The notes under the pieces: model-generated | Told to the model about the DNA's origin: nothing | Databases searched by the model: none | Seen by the model: the letters and a program-made list of their open reading frames with translations, nothing else | From: Actinomadura violacea | GTDB lineage: Bacteria > Actinomycetota > Actinomycetes > Streptosporangiales > Streptosporangiaceae | DNA: 64,000 bases | Direction of reading: 5' to 3' | Assembly: GCF_017573465.1 (NCBI RefSeq) | Contig: NZ_JAGEPF010000002.1 | Span: 186,001-250,000 of the forward strand | Program-made: the position numbers and the translations under genes | In this document: positions 7,905 through 14,680 of the stretch, piece by piece | Position numbering within the stretch: the first letter of the stretch is position 1 | Layout of the letters: each line of letters begins with the position of its first letter

Positions 7905-9176
7905 CTATGCGGCCCAGTTGAAGGTGGTGTCGGGTGGGTCGCTGTCTCCGGGTGGCCCGTGGCCGCTTCGTTGGCGGGCGTCGGGTGGCGGTAGCAATCG
8001 GTAGACGTATCGCCCGTCTGGGTCTTTGGTGATGTGGATCTGGTCGGGGCTGGTGTGTTTGAACCGGTTGTGCCATCCGCAGGTGAGGGCGAGTTGGTCG
8101 ATGTCGGTGGGCGACTTGCCGAGTGCCCATCCGCCGACGTGGTCCACTTCGCACAGCGTCCCGGGGGTTTCGCATTCCCGCACGGCGCAGGTGGGGTACA
8201 GCGTCTCCAGGACTTGGCGTTGGGCGGCGGAGGCGAACCGTTCCCGGTAGCCCAGGTAGAGCGGGGTGTTGCCTCGTCCCAGCAGGAGGGGTGACACTCC
8301 GGCGGCCAGCGCGATCCGGCGGGCTTGGCCGGCGGGGATCGGGGTGCCGTCGGTGAGGCGGGCCGGGGCGTTCCCGCCGGTGAGGGTCTCCAGGTCGCAG
8401 ATGACGGTGACCTTGGTGGCCTTGTGTCCGCCGGACAGGACGCTGGACATTGCGGCGGCGGTGCGTTCGCTCACGTCCCGGCGGTCGTCGGGCCCGGCCG
8501 GCTTGGCCAGGGGCGCGAGGGTGCCGTCCCAGATCGCGGCGTCCTCGGGGTTCAGCCACCCCTTGATGTAGCGGCCGCCGTCCAGCGAGCGGGTGGTGGT
8601 GATCCACGACTTGTCGTAGCCGTGCTTGGTGTCTGCGTCGGGGGCGTCCTCGGTGCCGTCGCGTTCGGCGATGACGTCGCGGATCCGCTGCCCGAACGTG
8701 GCGACCTTCCCGGCCGAGAAGCCCTGATCGGCCATGTCCAGCAGTGTGGCCTCGGCCTGCGCGCAGTCGGTGTCATCCAGGCGTGCGACCGACTCGGCGA
8801 CGGTGGTGGCGTACCCATAAGAGAGTTCTCCGGCCGCGAGGCGCTTGGTCACCTGCGGGATCCGGTGCCGTTGGCGCGCGAGGGTCAGGCGCTCTTTGGC
8901 GCGGCTTTCTCGCATGCCGAGCTTGGAGCGGAGCCATGCGCGGGTGGAGGGGTATCCCCACCGCTGCTGTTCTCCGGCGGCGTCCACCCGGCCTATGAGA
9001 GTCGCGAGGGCGCTTTCCTGCAGATCGGTGGCGGCTGCGAGTGTCTCGGCCAATTCCAGGGACGCGGCGGCTGATTCGGGGGCTTGTCGGGTGGCGAGTT
9101 CAGTGGCGATGGTTGAGAGCGCGTTCACCAGTTCCATGGTGGACGCGGCCTCCAATTCGACCGTCACTGATTGCAT
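7905..9176 (-). CDS. DUF222 / HNH endonuclease (13E12 family)
   Basis: This 423-residue protein has an N-terminal DUF222 domain and a C-terminal HNH nuclease. Visible motifs are CAVRECETPGTLCEVDHV, with the first metal-binding His, and LALTCGWHNRFKH. Such proteins occur in many copies in actinobacterial genomes and are thought to be linked to mobile DNA, but their targets are mostly unknown. ATG 9176 is chosen because a TATTCT -10 element lies 6 nt upstream, implying a leaderless mRNA. The reading frame stays open through repeat copy 2, but that extension is not coding. Coding begins about 125 bp from the repeat. Confidence 0.9.
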   Translation of the reverse strand: MQSVTVELEAASTMELVNALSTIATELATRQAPESAAASLELAETLAAATDLQESALATLIGRVDAAGEQQRWGYPSTRAWLRSKLGMRESRAKERLTLARQRHRIPQVTKRLAAGELSYGYATTVAESVARLDDTDCAQAEATLLDMADQGFSAGKVATFGQRIRDVIAERDGTEDAPDADTKHGYDKSWITTTRSLDGGRYIKGWLNPEDAAIWDGTLAPLAKPAGPDDRRDVSERTAAAMSSVLSGGHKATKVTVICDLETLTGGNAPARLTDGTPIPAGQARRIALAAGVSPLLLGRGNTPLYLGYRERFASAAQRQVLETLYPTCAVRECETPGTLCEVDHVGGWALGKSPTDIDQLALTCGWHNRFKHTSPDQIHITKDPDGRYVYRLLPPPDARQRSGHGPPGDSDPPDTTFNWAA

Positions 9177-9182
9177 ACGTAA

Positions 9183-9188
9183 AGAATA
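9183..9188 (-). promoter_or_regulatory. Leaderless -10 element of the HNH gene
   Basis: TATTCT on the minus strand, then 6 nt, then the ATG at 9176. No ribosome site precedes the start. Confidence 0.55.
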
Positions 9189-9300
9189 CCATGCGTGACC
9201 GGCAATTGAACCGGTGAGCCGCCATTTCGTGGGTTGGATTTTCGGACTGACTCGACTGAGGGATTTGCCGCATTCGTCCCTTGGTTGGCGGCTCCCTTTG

Positions 9301-9511
9301 TTCCTTACGGAGGGGGGTGGTGGGGTGGCGCGACCTGGGGCGGGGCAGGCGGAGCCTGCCCCTAACGCTGCCTCAGGGGCCGCAGAGGCTCCAAAGTCAA
9401 GGGTGGACGAAGTCCATCGCGCAGCGACGCCGAAGGCGCCCTTGACTTTGGAGGGGCGGCCCCGTACGCCAGCGCCACCCCACCACCCGAACACCATCTC
9501 GCCGTCAACGC
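9301..9511 (-). repeat. MITE-like repeat, copy 2
   Basis: This is the reverse complement of 6503-6712, with only scattered differences near both ends. It keeps the same nested hairpins, including the GGGGCAGGC and CTCCAAAGTCAAGGG arms. Together the copies bracket about 2.6 kb holding the PhzF-like and HNH genes. Confidence 0.85.
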
Positions 9512-9518
9512 CATCGCA

Positions 9519-9600
9519 CGAACACCCTCTCGCCCCAAGACCCGAACACCCTCTCGCCCTATTACCTGAACCCCCTCTTGCTCTATGAGACGAACACCTC
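9519..9600 (+). repeat. 24-bp imperfect tandem repeats
   Basis: Units begin at 9519, 9543, 9567 and 9591 with an exact 24-bp period. Each starts like CGAACACCCTCTCGCC and diverges toward the end; a related start at 9488 lies inside repeat copy 2. Base composition is lower in GC than the surroundings. Confidence 0.7.
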
Positions 9601-9793
9601 TTGGAGTCTTGAAGAACAGTCCCCTACCTCGCTTCCGCACATGACGCGCGCGCACTTTTCCTAAACTCCACCCTCGTCGGAGTCCGCGCCTTCAATCCCT
9701 TAACCCGCCCAAAGAACGCACGTGGCCGCCGCCACCACCGCCACCACCGCCTGGCCCCAACCAGGCGCGCTTGGACAGGATCGGTGGGCGCGT

Positions 9794-9799
9794 TAGCGT
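9794..9799 (+). promoter_or_regulatory. Leaderless -10 element
   Basis: TAGCGT lies 7 nt before the GTG at 9807, which has no ribosome site. The spacing puts the transcript start at or next to the start codon. Confidence 0.55.
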
Positions 9800-9806
9800 T
9801 CGGCGG

Positions 9807-10463
9807 GTGGATCTCTTTGAACGGTCGTGGACAGAGCTACTCGCAGCAGTCGCCGAACTTCCGGACGACGACTTCGAGCGGCCGTCGGGCTGCGCCGGAT
9901 GGCTCGTCCGGGACCTCGCGTGCCATCTGGTCATCGACGCGCAGGACGTTCTGATCACCCTGGTCACGCCCGCTGACACGGAGCCGACCGCGGACGCGGT
10001 GACCTACTGGAACGTCGCGGACGAGCCGCCGACCGGCGATGATCCGCTGGACGCGCTGATCCCGCGGCTCGCCGCCGCGTACGGGGAGCCGCGGTGGCTC
10101 AAGTTCCATCTTGACGACGTCGGGTCCGCGGCGTGCCGGGCGGCGGCGCTCGCCGACCGGGGCGCGCGGGTGAGCACGCAGGACAAGGTGCTGACGGTCG
10201 CGGATTTCCTTTCGGCGTACGTCCTCGAATGGACGCTGCACCACCTCGACCTCGTCGCGCATCTGCCGACGGTCGGCGACCCGCCCCCGGAGGCGCTCGC
10301 GGCGGCGCGGGCGTTGCTGGAGGGCATCGCCGGAGCGCCGTTCCCCGCTTCGTTCTCCGACGCGGACGCGCTGCTGGTCGGCACGGGACGCCGCGCGGCG
10401 TCCGGTGCGGAGAAGGACGCGCTGGGCGATCTGGCCGCGAAGGTCCCGCTCATCCTCGGCTGA
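9807..10463 (+). CDS. Maleylpyruvate isomerase / mycothiol-dependent (DinB-like) protein
   Basis: A 218-residue protein of the MDMPI N-terminal/DinB-like fold. It opens with VDLFERSWTELLAAVAEL and has PSGCAGWLVRDLACHL, the usual helix with the metal-ligand His. YVLEWTLHHLDLVAHL provides a later His cluster. Family members use mycothiol or bind zinc, and the substrate is rarely known. GTG 9807 is chosen from the TAGCGT leaderless promoter; a longer TTG-started frame from 9771 is less likely. It converges with the reductase gene, 13 bp between the stops. Confidence 0.8.
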   Translation: MDLFERSWTELLAAVAELPDDDFERPSGCAGWLVRDLACHLVIDAQDVLITLVTPADTEPTADAVTYWNVADEPPTGDDPLDALIPRLAAAYGEPRWLKFHLDDVGSAACRAAALADRGARVSTQDKVLTVADFLSAYVLEWTLHHLDLVAHLPTVGDPPPEALAAARALLEGIAGAPFPASFSDADALLVGTGRRAASGAEKDALGDLAAKVPLILG

Positions 10464-10476
10464 GCGGGACCGCGGC

Positions 10477-11133
10477 TCAGCGCGAGGTGAAGGCTTCGGT
10501 GGTGCGGCCGGGGCTGGTGAAGGCGAAGACGGAGTGCGGGTCGTAGCCGGAGAACAGCAGCCGGATGACGACGATCGCCATCGCCTCCAGGTTGCGGGCC
10601 TGGCGGAGGTCGCCGGCGTCGAGAGGTTCGGCGCCGAGGTCGGCGATGAGGGTGCGGGCGGCGGGCTTGGCCTCCTCGTCGCCGGCGAACGGGACGGCGA
10701 GGGGCCGGCCGTCGAAGGCGGGCGGGGTCATCGCCCAGACGGACGCGTGGGCCTGGTTGAACGCCTTGACGACGTGGGCACCGGGGGCGAGGCGGGCGAT
10801 CTCTTCGGCCATGGACGTGCCGTCCTGGTAGGTGACCTGGGAGAAGTCGGTGACGTCGACGGCGTTGCCGCAGTCGATCACGGGCTTGCCGGCGAGGGCT
10901 CCGCCGGCGGCCGCGAGGGTCTCCTCGAGGCCCTCGCGGCGGACGGCGACGAGGACGGCGTCGCCGAACTCGGCGGCCTCGCGGAGGGTTCCGGAGCGGG
11001 CGCCGATGCGCTTGGCGAGCGCCTCGGCCTTCTCGGGGGTGCGGGCGCCGATCAGCACGTCGTGTCCGGCGCGGATCCAGCCGGCGGCGAGGGACTCGGT
11101 CATCATGCCCGCTCCGAGCACACCGATCTTCAT
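10477..11133 (-). CDS. NADP-binding F420-reductase-like oxidoreductase
   Basis: A 218-residue Rossmann protein starting MKIGVLGAGMMTESLA, the dinucleotide motif GxGxM at residues 7-11. Like NADPH-dependent F420 reductases it has IGARTPEKAEALA at the NADP specificity loop and VVKAFNQ in the centre. It should transfer hydride between NADP(H) and F420 or a small substrate. GGAGG sits 5 nt before ATG 11133, so this start is preferred to 11145. The HxlR gene lies upstream in the same direction. Confidence 0.8.
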   Translation of the reverse strand: MKIGVLGAGMMTESLAAGWIRAGHDVLIGARTPEKAEALAKRIGARSGTLREAAEFGDAVLVAVRREGLEETLAAAGGALAGKPVIDCGNAVDVTDFSQVTYQDGTSMAEEIARLAPGAHVVKAFNQAHASVWAMTPPAFDGRPLAVPFAGDEEAKPAARTLIADLGAEPLDAGDLRQARNLEAMAIVVIRLLFSGYDPHSVFAFTSPGRTTEAFTSR

Positions 11134-11186
11134 GAGGGCCTCCATGGTCCTGTCGGGTTCTGCGAAGGAAATGTAGGAGTCCGTGG

Positions 11187-11202
11187 GGAACCGGCCGGTT
11201 CC
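11187..11202. promoter_or_regulatory. 16-bp perfect palindrome
   Basis: GGAACCGGCCGGTTCC lies between the HxlR stop and the reductase start, ending on the first base of the stop triplet. It could be an HxlR operator for the reductase or a short terminator. Confidence 0.45.
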
Positions 11203-11546
11203 TAGGCGGGGCGGGCGGCGAGGAGCTCGTCGGTGTTCTCCTCCGCCCAGCGGGCCAGTGCGCAGACGGGGACGAGGAGGCTGCGTCCGAGCTCGGTGAG
11301 GCGGTACTCGGTGCCCGGCGGGGCGGTGCGCAGTTCGCGGCGCTCGACGAGGCCGTTGCCGGCGAGGCGGCGGAGCGTCTGGGTGAGCATCTTGTTGCTG
11401 ATCCCGCCGATCTTCGCGCGGAGCTCGCCGTACCGGGCGGGGCCGCGGCCGAGGGCGGTGATCACGACGACGGACCAGGTGTCGGAGATCAGCGCGAGGG
11501 TGGTGCGGGCGGGACAGTCGGCGAGGAACACGTCGTAGTCGACCAC
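11202..11546 (-). CDS. HxlR-family transcriptional regulator
   Basis: A 114-residue winged-helix protein with the HxlR landmarks: CPARTTLALISDTWSVVVI at the N-terminus, ISNKMLTQTLRRLAGNGLVE for the recognition helix and GTEYRLTELGRSLL for the wing. HxlR proteins sense electrophiles or redox state and control adjacent oxidoreductases. The reductase gene downstream is a natural target. The GTG start has TAGCCT 7 nt upstream and no ribosome site, so the mRNA is probably leaderless. Confidence 0.85.
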   Translation of the reverse strand: MVDYDVFLADCPARTTLALISDTWSVVVITALGRGPARYGELRAKIGGISNKMLTQTLRRLAGNGLVERRELRTAPPGTEYRLTELGRSLLVPVCALARWAEENTDELLAARPA

Positions 11547-11556
11547 GTCCGGCAGG

Positions 11557-12465
11557 CTACGCCTTTCCGGTGGGGCGGCGGGCCTGGGCGAGGAGGGCGG
11601 CGGCGGGGCCGGTGGGGTCGCTGCCGGTGCGCCAGACGGCGCGCAGGGACCGTTCCACCGTCATCCCGGCGATCTCGATCTCGGCGAGCGTGCCGGCGGC
11701 GAGGTCGGCGGTCACCACCAGCTCGCTGATCAGGGCGGGCCCGGCGCCGGCGACGACGGCGTTGCGCACGGCGGTGCTCGACCCGAGCTCCAGCAGCGGC
11801 GGGACGGGCTCCAGGCCGTGCGCGGCGAGTGCCTGCGCGGCGGCCTGCCGCGTCCCGGACCCGGCCTCCCGGCTGATCAGCGGGGTATCGGCGACCTCGG
11901 ACGGTTCGACGGGCCGGCGGCGCCGCGTCCAGCGGTGCCCGGGCGGCGCGACGAGGACGAGCCGGTCCCCCGCGACGGCCCGGGAGCGCAGCCCGGACGG
12001 GCGGCCGGGCGACTCGATGAACCCGAGGTCGACCTCGCCGTGCCGGGCCAGCTCGCAGACCCGCGCGGAGTTGGTGACCTGGAGGCCGATGTGCAGGTCG
12101 GGGTCGGCGCGGCGGAGCTCGCCGATCCAGGCGGGCAGCAGGTACTCGGCGACGGTGAGGCTGGCGGCGACGGACAGCTGCGCGGTGCGGGCCCGGTGCA
12201 GCGCGGCGGCGCCGTCGCTGAGCGCGGTGAGGTCGTCCAGGACGCGGCGGGCCCAGCCGGTGACGAGGACCCCGTCGGCGGTGAGGGCGGAGCCGCGGCG
12301 GGTGCGGTCGAGCAGGCGCAGCCCGAGCCGGCGCTCCAGCCGGGACAGCCGCTTGCTCGCCGACGGCTGGCTGATGCCGAGCTCCGCGGCGGCGGCGGTG
12401 AGGCTGCCCTGGTCGGCGACGTGGACGAGCAGCTGAAGCGATTCCAGGTCCGGGGGTTGTGCCAT
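11557..12465 (-). CDS. LysR-family regulator, divergent from YeiH
   Basis: The 302-residue protein has an N-terminal LysR helix-turn-helix (LTAAAAELGISQPSASKRL, residues about 17-35) and a periplasmic-binding-like effector domain. The C-terminal lobe contains PLISREAGSGTRQAAAQAL. It is divergent from a YeiH-family exporter, as YeiE is in enterobacteria, where YeiE responds to sulfite. TAACCT lies 6 nt before the ATG, again suggesting a leaderless message. CCTCA-N10-TGAGG at 12468-12487 covers the start region and may be the autoregulatory site. Confidence 0.88.
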   Translation of the reverse strand: MAQPPDLESLQLLVHVADQGSLTAAAAELGISQPSASKRLSRLERRLGLRLLDRTRRGSALTADGVLVTGWARRVLDDLTALSDGAAALHRARTAQLSVAASLTVAEYLLPAWIGELRRADPDLHIGLQVTNSARVCELARHGEVDLGFIESPGRPSGLRSRAVAGDRLVLVAPPGHRWTRRRRPVEPSEVADTPLISREAGSGTRQAAAQALAAHGLEPVPPLLELGSSTAVRNAVVAGAGPALISELVVTADLAAGTLAEIEIAGMTVERSLRAVWRTGSDPTGPAAALLAQARRPTGKA

Positions 12466-12467
12466 GC

Positions 12468-12487
12468 CCTCAGGTTATGACGTGAGG
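12468..12487. promoter_or_regulatory. Candidate LysR operator
   Basis: Inverted CCTCA and TGAGG half-sites with 10-bp spacing, placed between the divergent LysR and YeiH genes right next to the LysR start. Confidence 0.35.
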
Positions 12488-12536
12488 CGGAATCGGCGGC
12501 TTCCGGCGCGTCCTCGGGTGCCGGAGGGTCGAGGTC

Positions 12537-13553
12537 ATGAGCACTTTGGAGGCGGTCCGCCCGGAGGCGGTGCGGTCGTGGCTGGGACGGACGGCGCCGG
12601 GGGTCGCGGTGGCGGCGGCCGGCGCGGCGGCGGCGATGGTGATCAACGGGTGGGTGCCGGCGCTGAGCGCGCTGACGGTGGCGGTGCTGCTGGGCGTGCT
12701 GGTGGGCGGGGCGCTGCCGGACGCGGCGGCGTACGGGCTGCAGTGGGCGACCCGCAAGTTCCTGCGGGTGGGCGTGGTGCTGCTGGGCCTGCAGCTCAGC
12801 GTGGGCGAGGTGCTGCGGCTCGGGCCGGGCATGCTGGCGGTGGTGCTGGTCACGGTGCTGTCGGGGTTCGCGGGGACGCTGGCGCTCGGCCGGCTGGTCG
12901 GGGTGTCGAAGGGGCTGGCGCTGATGGTGGCGACCGGGTTCTCGATCTGCGGCGCGTCGGCGATCGTGGCGATGGACAGCGTGGCGCGCAGCAGGAAGGA
13001 GGACGTCGCGACCGGCGTCACGCTCGTGACGATCTACGGCAGCGCGGCGATCGCGGTGGTCCCGTTCCTCGGCGCGCACGTGTTCGGCCTGGACCACGAG
13101 ACCCTCGGCATGTGGGCGGGGCTGAGCGTGCACGAGGTGGCGCAGGTCGTCGCGGCCGCGTCCCCGGCGGGCGCCGCGGCGGTCGGCACGGCGGTGATCG
13201 TGAAGCTGACGCGGGTGGTGCTGCTCGCGCCGATGGTCGCGGGCATGGGCGTGGTGGAGCGGCGCGGCGGCGTCCACGCGGAGGGGAAGCGGCCGCCGAT
13301 CGTGCCGCTGTTCGTCGTCGGGTTCCTGGTGATGCTGGCGCTGCGCAGCGCCGGCGTGGTCCCGGGCCCGGTGCTGACGGGCGCCAAGGACGTCTCGACG
13401 GTGCTGCTCGCCGCGGCGATGTTCGGGCTGGGGTCGGCGGTGCGCGTCAAGGAGCTGGTGAGGACGGGACGGCGCGGGCTCGTCCTCGGCGCCCTGTCGA
13501 CGCTGCTGGTCGGGACGGTCGCGCTGACCGCGCTGACCGTCATCCCGCGCTGA
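12537..13553 (+). CDS. YeiH-family putative sulfite/sulfonate exporter
   Basis: A 338-residue integral membrane protein (UPF0324) with about ten helices and the conserved FSICGASAIVAMD motif near residue 140 and LSVHEVAQVVAA in the second half. YeiH relatives are proposed anion exporters; the LysR neighbour supports sulfite or a related sulfur anion. GGAGGG lies 8 nt before the ATG. The end of the gene is duplicated as a 17-bp tandem repeat running across the stop codon. Confidence 0.85.
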   Translation: MSTLEAVRPEAVRSWLGRTAPGVAVAAAGAAAAMVINGWVPALSALTVAVLLGVLVGGALPDAAAYGLQWATRKFLRVGVVLLGLQLSVGEVLRLGPGMLAVVLVTVLSGFAGTLALGRLVGVSKGLALMVATGFSICGASAIVAMDSVARSRKEDVATGVTLVTIYGSAAIAVVPFLGAHVFGLDHETLGMWAGLSVHEVAQVVAAASPAGAAAVGTAVIVKLTRVVLLAPMVAGMGVVERRGGVHAEGKRPPIVPLFVVGFLVMLALRSAGVVPGPVLTGAKDVSTVLLAAAMFGLGSAVRVKELVRTGRRGLVLGALSTLLVGTVALTALTVIPR

Positions 13554-13564
13554 CCGTCATCCCG
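13531..13564 (+). repeat. 17-bp tandem duplication over a stop codon
   Basis: CGCTGACCGTCATCCCG occurs at 13531-13547 and again at 13548-13564. The first copy encodes the last residues of the YeiH-like protein; its stop codon lies in the second copy. Confidence 0.85.
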
Positions 13565-13585
13565 CGCTGACCCGGGACCGGGACG

Positions 13586-14671
13586 TCAGCGCATGACGGT
13601 GGTGAGCACGTCGGAGCCGAGCGACAGCAGCAGCGGCGCGTGCAGCCGGTGGTAGATCATCCGGCCCTCGCGGCGGGACGTGATCAGCCCGACCTCGCGC
13701 AGCCGCCGCAGGTGCCGGGACACCTGCGGCTCGGAGATGCCCGTCCGCTGCGCCAGCTCGGAGGTGGTGATCGGCTCGCCGAGCAGGTGCCGGCACATCT
13801 CGAACCGGCCCGGCTCGGAGATCGCCGCGAGCCGGTCGCGGATCAGCGACTGGCGGGCGGACGGGCGCTGCTCCCAGTCCCCGGCGATGAAGTGCACGAC
13901 GAGCGGCAGCCCGTCGTCCCCGGTCTTGAGGATGAGGTGCGGCCAGCCGTGCAGGGTCGGGACGAGGAAGCAGCCGCGCTCGGCGACCTTCCCCGTGGCC
14001 GACTGGAGCTTGTCGTAGTGCACCCGCGCGGGCTGCTCGGTGCCGGTGGCGGTCGGGCTGACCGAGGTCAGCACGGTCAGCGCGGACTCCTTGCGGAGCT
14101 GCTCGCGGACGGGCGCGGCGGTGTCCTTCAGCCGCGGGCCGATGCGGCGCCATTCGGCGTCGAAGAACGCGGCGGCGCACCGTTCGAGGGTGTCGATGAG
14201 CCGGGCCCGGAACCCGTCCGGGTCCTCGACCAGGGCGCGGGCCAGCTCGCCGCGGGTGAACGAGCGGCGCTCGCTGGCCTTGACGAACGCCTGCCGCGCC
14301 GCCGCGTCCCGCAGCCCGTCCGCGCCCGCGAAGGTGAGCCCCCGGATCGCGAACGCCGCGAGCCGGGTGAACTCGTCCGCGTCGAGGCGGGCGAGGCCGT
14401 CCAGCTCGGCGGACAGCTCGCGGTCGAGGGGCTTGCGCATCGGCAGGAACAGCCGGCAGCGGTAGCGGGCCCACAGCGGCGCGAACCGGTTCAGCTCCTG
14501 GACGAGGGACTCCGGCAGCGCCTCCCGGGTGCGGGCGAGCCACGCCCGCGACTCGGGATGGTGCTCGGGTTCGGCGAGGGTGTGCAGGCAGGCCATCAGC
14601 TCCGCCAACGGGGACGTCCCCACCGCGAAGTGCGACGCCTGCGCCCCGTCCACGTCGAGCGTGACGACCAT
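13586..14671 (-). CDS. DUF5937 protein with C-terminal ArsR helix-turn-helix
   Basis: A 361-residue regulator. The N-terminal ~270 residues fit DUF5937 (HFAVGTSPLAELMACLHTL, later YDKLQSATGKVAERGCFLVP). The C-terminus is an ArsR winged helix: LGEPITTSELAQRTGISEPQ followed by QVSRHLRRLREVGLI. No thiol metal motif such as ELCVCDL is present, so it is probably not a classical metal sensor. TAGGAT lies 6 nt before the ATG and overlaps the stop codon of the upstream hydrolase gene, giving a leaderless transcript. Confidence 0.85.
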   Translation of the reverse strand: MVVTLDVDGAQASHFAVGTSPLAELMACLHTLAEPEHHPESRAWLARTREALPESLVQELNRFAPLWARYRCRLFLPMRKPLDRELSAELDGLARLDADEFTRLAAFAIRGLTFAGADGLRDAAARQAFVKASERRSFTRGELARALVEDPDGFRARLIDTLERCAAAFFDAEWRRIGPRLKDTAAPVREQLRKESALTVLTSVSPTATGTEQPARVHYDKLQSATGKVAERGCFLVPTLHGWPHLILKTGDDGLPLVVHFIAGDWEQRPSARQSLIRDRLAAISEPGRFEMCRHLLGEPITTSELAQRTGISEPQVSRHLRRLREVGLITSRREGRMIYHRLHAPLLLSLGSDVLTTVMR

Positions 14672-14680
14672 GGCCGAATC

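Larger units (their letters stand above)
9177..9806. other. Gene-free region with repeats
   Basis: From left to right it holds the HNH promoter, repeat copy 2, the 24-bp tandem repeats, a short CCGCCACCA simple repeat near 9727-9750 and the promoter of the next gene. No coding sequence is supported. Confidence 0.65.

Noticed and set aside
6503..9511. Composite transposon or insertion sequence
   Set aside because: No transposase or recombinase is encoded between or beside the repeats, and no target duplication is visible. A MITE-like label is kept.
9519..9600. CRISPR array
   Set aside because: The 24-bp units are contiguous and degenerate, with no spacers and no cas genes nearby.
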